Origin: an uncultured Candidatus Midichloriaceae bacterium
Lineage (GTDB): Bacteria > Pseudomonadota > Alphaproteobacteria > Rickettsiales > Midichloriaceae
Assembly: GCA_905479795.1 (NCBI GenBank)
Contig: CAJQNX010000019.1
Span: 1-5,669, forward strand
Reading direction: 5' to 3'
Length of the DNA: 5,669 bases
Numbering within the stretch: the stretch's first letter is position 1; every line of letters begins with the position of its first letter. Below, one piece after another: positions 5,398-5,669 of this stretch. Under the pieces are notes generated by a model. It had not been told where the DNA came from, made no database searches, and saw only the letters and a program-made list of their open reading frames with translations. The position numbers and the translations under genes were made by a program.

Positions 5398-5669
5398 ATG
5401 CCAATTGGTGATTTTCAAGACTTTCAAGAAAGATATTATAAAACTATAAGCCAGATAGCAGTTAAAGCTGTAAATATAGGATCTTTATCTTTTGATGATC
5501 ATGATAATAGTTTAGATTTTTTTATAGGTGATGAATTTGATGATGAGCTAGGAGATCTAAAAAGCTTAAGAGTAATGGCTGTTGAGGCAAATGTAGATAT
5601 TGAAGGTTTTAAGTTTGGACTTGGCAATTCTTTGTTAGAAAAAGCTGAAAATATGAAAATTTTTCAATA
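5398..5669 (+). CDS. Second member of the acidic paralog family (5' part, cut by window end)
   Basis: Ninety residues are visible, beginning MPIGDFQDFQERYYKTISQI, with the frame still open at the window edge. The N-terminus aligns without gaps to the upstream 760-residue protein: 12 of the first 28 residues are identical, including Met-Pro, F9, Y13, I17, the QIA.KAV core and G28. Both then have a 'LDF' stretch followed by an acidic region, and later similar 'ELGD', 'F-x-F-x-L-x-N-x-L-L' motifs, though with different spacing. Codons for Asp and Glu dominate as in the first paralog. ATG 5398 is chosen because it gives this alignment; the ribosome site is modest (AAAGG about 10 nt upstream, or GTGGG adjacent). 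The function is unknown, and the missing 3' part would show whether the membrane segment and repeat tail are also shared. Confidence 0.8.
   Translation, partial: MPIGDFQDFQERYYKTISQIAVKAVNIGSLSFDDHDNSLDFFIGDEFDDELGDLKSLRVMAVEANVDIEGFKFGLGNSLLEKAENMKIFQ

Noticed and set aside
1..5669. CRISPR array, tRNA/rRNA gene, insertion sequence or integrase attachment site
   Set aside because: No regularly spaced repeats, no tRNA-like cloverleaf, no transposase frame or paired terminal repeats, and no integrase were found in reading the window.

Overview
The window looks like a piece of the chromosome of an AT-rich, host-associated alphaproteobacterium, most likely of the order Rickettsiales. This is an inference from three things: the strong A/T bias of codons and spacers, a compact phage or gene-transfer-agent (GTA) style head-tail gene block beside a housekeeping tRNA-modification gene, and tandem large acidic hypothetical proteins with effector-like architecture. 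I cannot name the genus from sequence alone.

Layout. All genes lie on the + strand. (1) Positions 1-1477 hold a tightly packed block. It contains the 3' end of a probable head-tail connector gene (1-60), a head-closure/head-tail adaptor (57-386), a DUF3168-type tail terminator (383-793), a TP901-1/GTA-type major tail tube protein (790-1191) and a 93-residue tail-anchored membrane protein (1196-1477). The first four genes are joined by three successive 4-bp ATGA overlaps, which implies one translationally coupled operon. The order connector, stopper, terminator, tube matches genes g6-g9 of the Rhodobacter GTA. (2) Positions 1478-1563 are a short spacer dominated by a two-storey hairpin. (3) Positions 1564-2802 encode MtaB, the radical-SAM methylthiotransferase for t6A37 of tRNA, complete and with all expected cysteines. 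(4) Positions 2803-5669 hold two consecutive genes for related proteins of unknown function. The first is complete (760 residues from the start I prefer, at 2965). The second is cut by the window end (90 residues visible). Their N-termini align clearly, so they are tandem paralogs.

The large protein has an acidic helical N-terminal two thirds, one strong hydrophobic segment, then a Q/G/R/S-rich tail with a duplicated 22-residue unit and a basic/serine C-terminus. That layout suggests a secreted or membrane-inserted effector in an intracellular bacterium, but this is inference only. Each paralog is preceded by a similar promoter-like element (TTGYAT, 17 nt, TACYAT) at a similar distance from its start codon. 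This supports the chosen starts and suggests common regulation of each gene from its own promoter. The paralog pair is the part of the window most likely to be undescribed.
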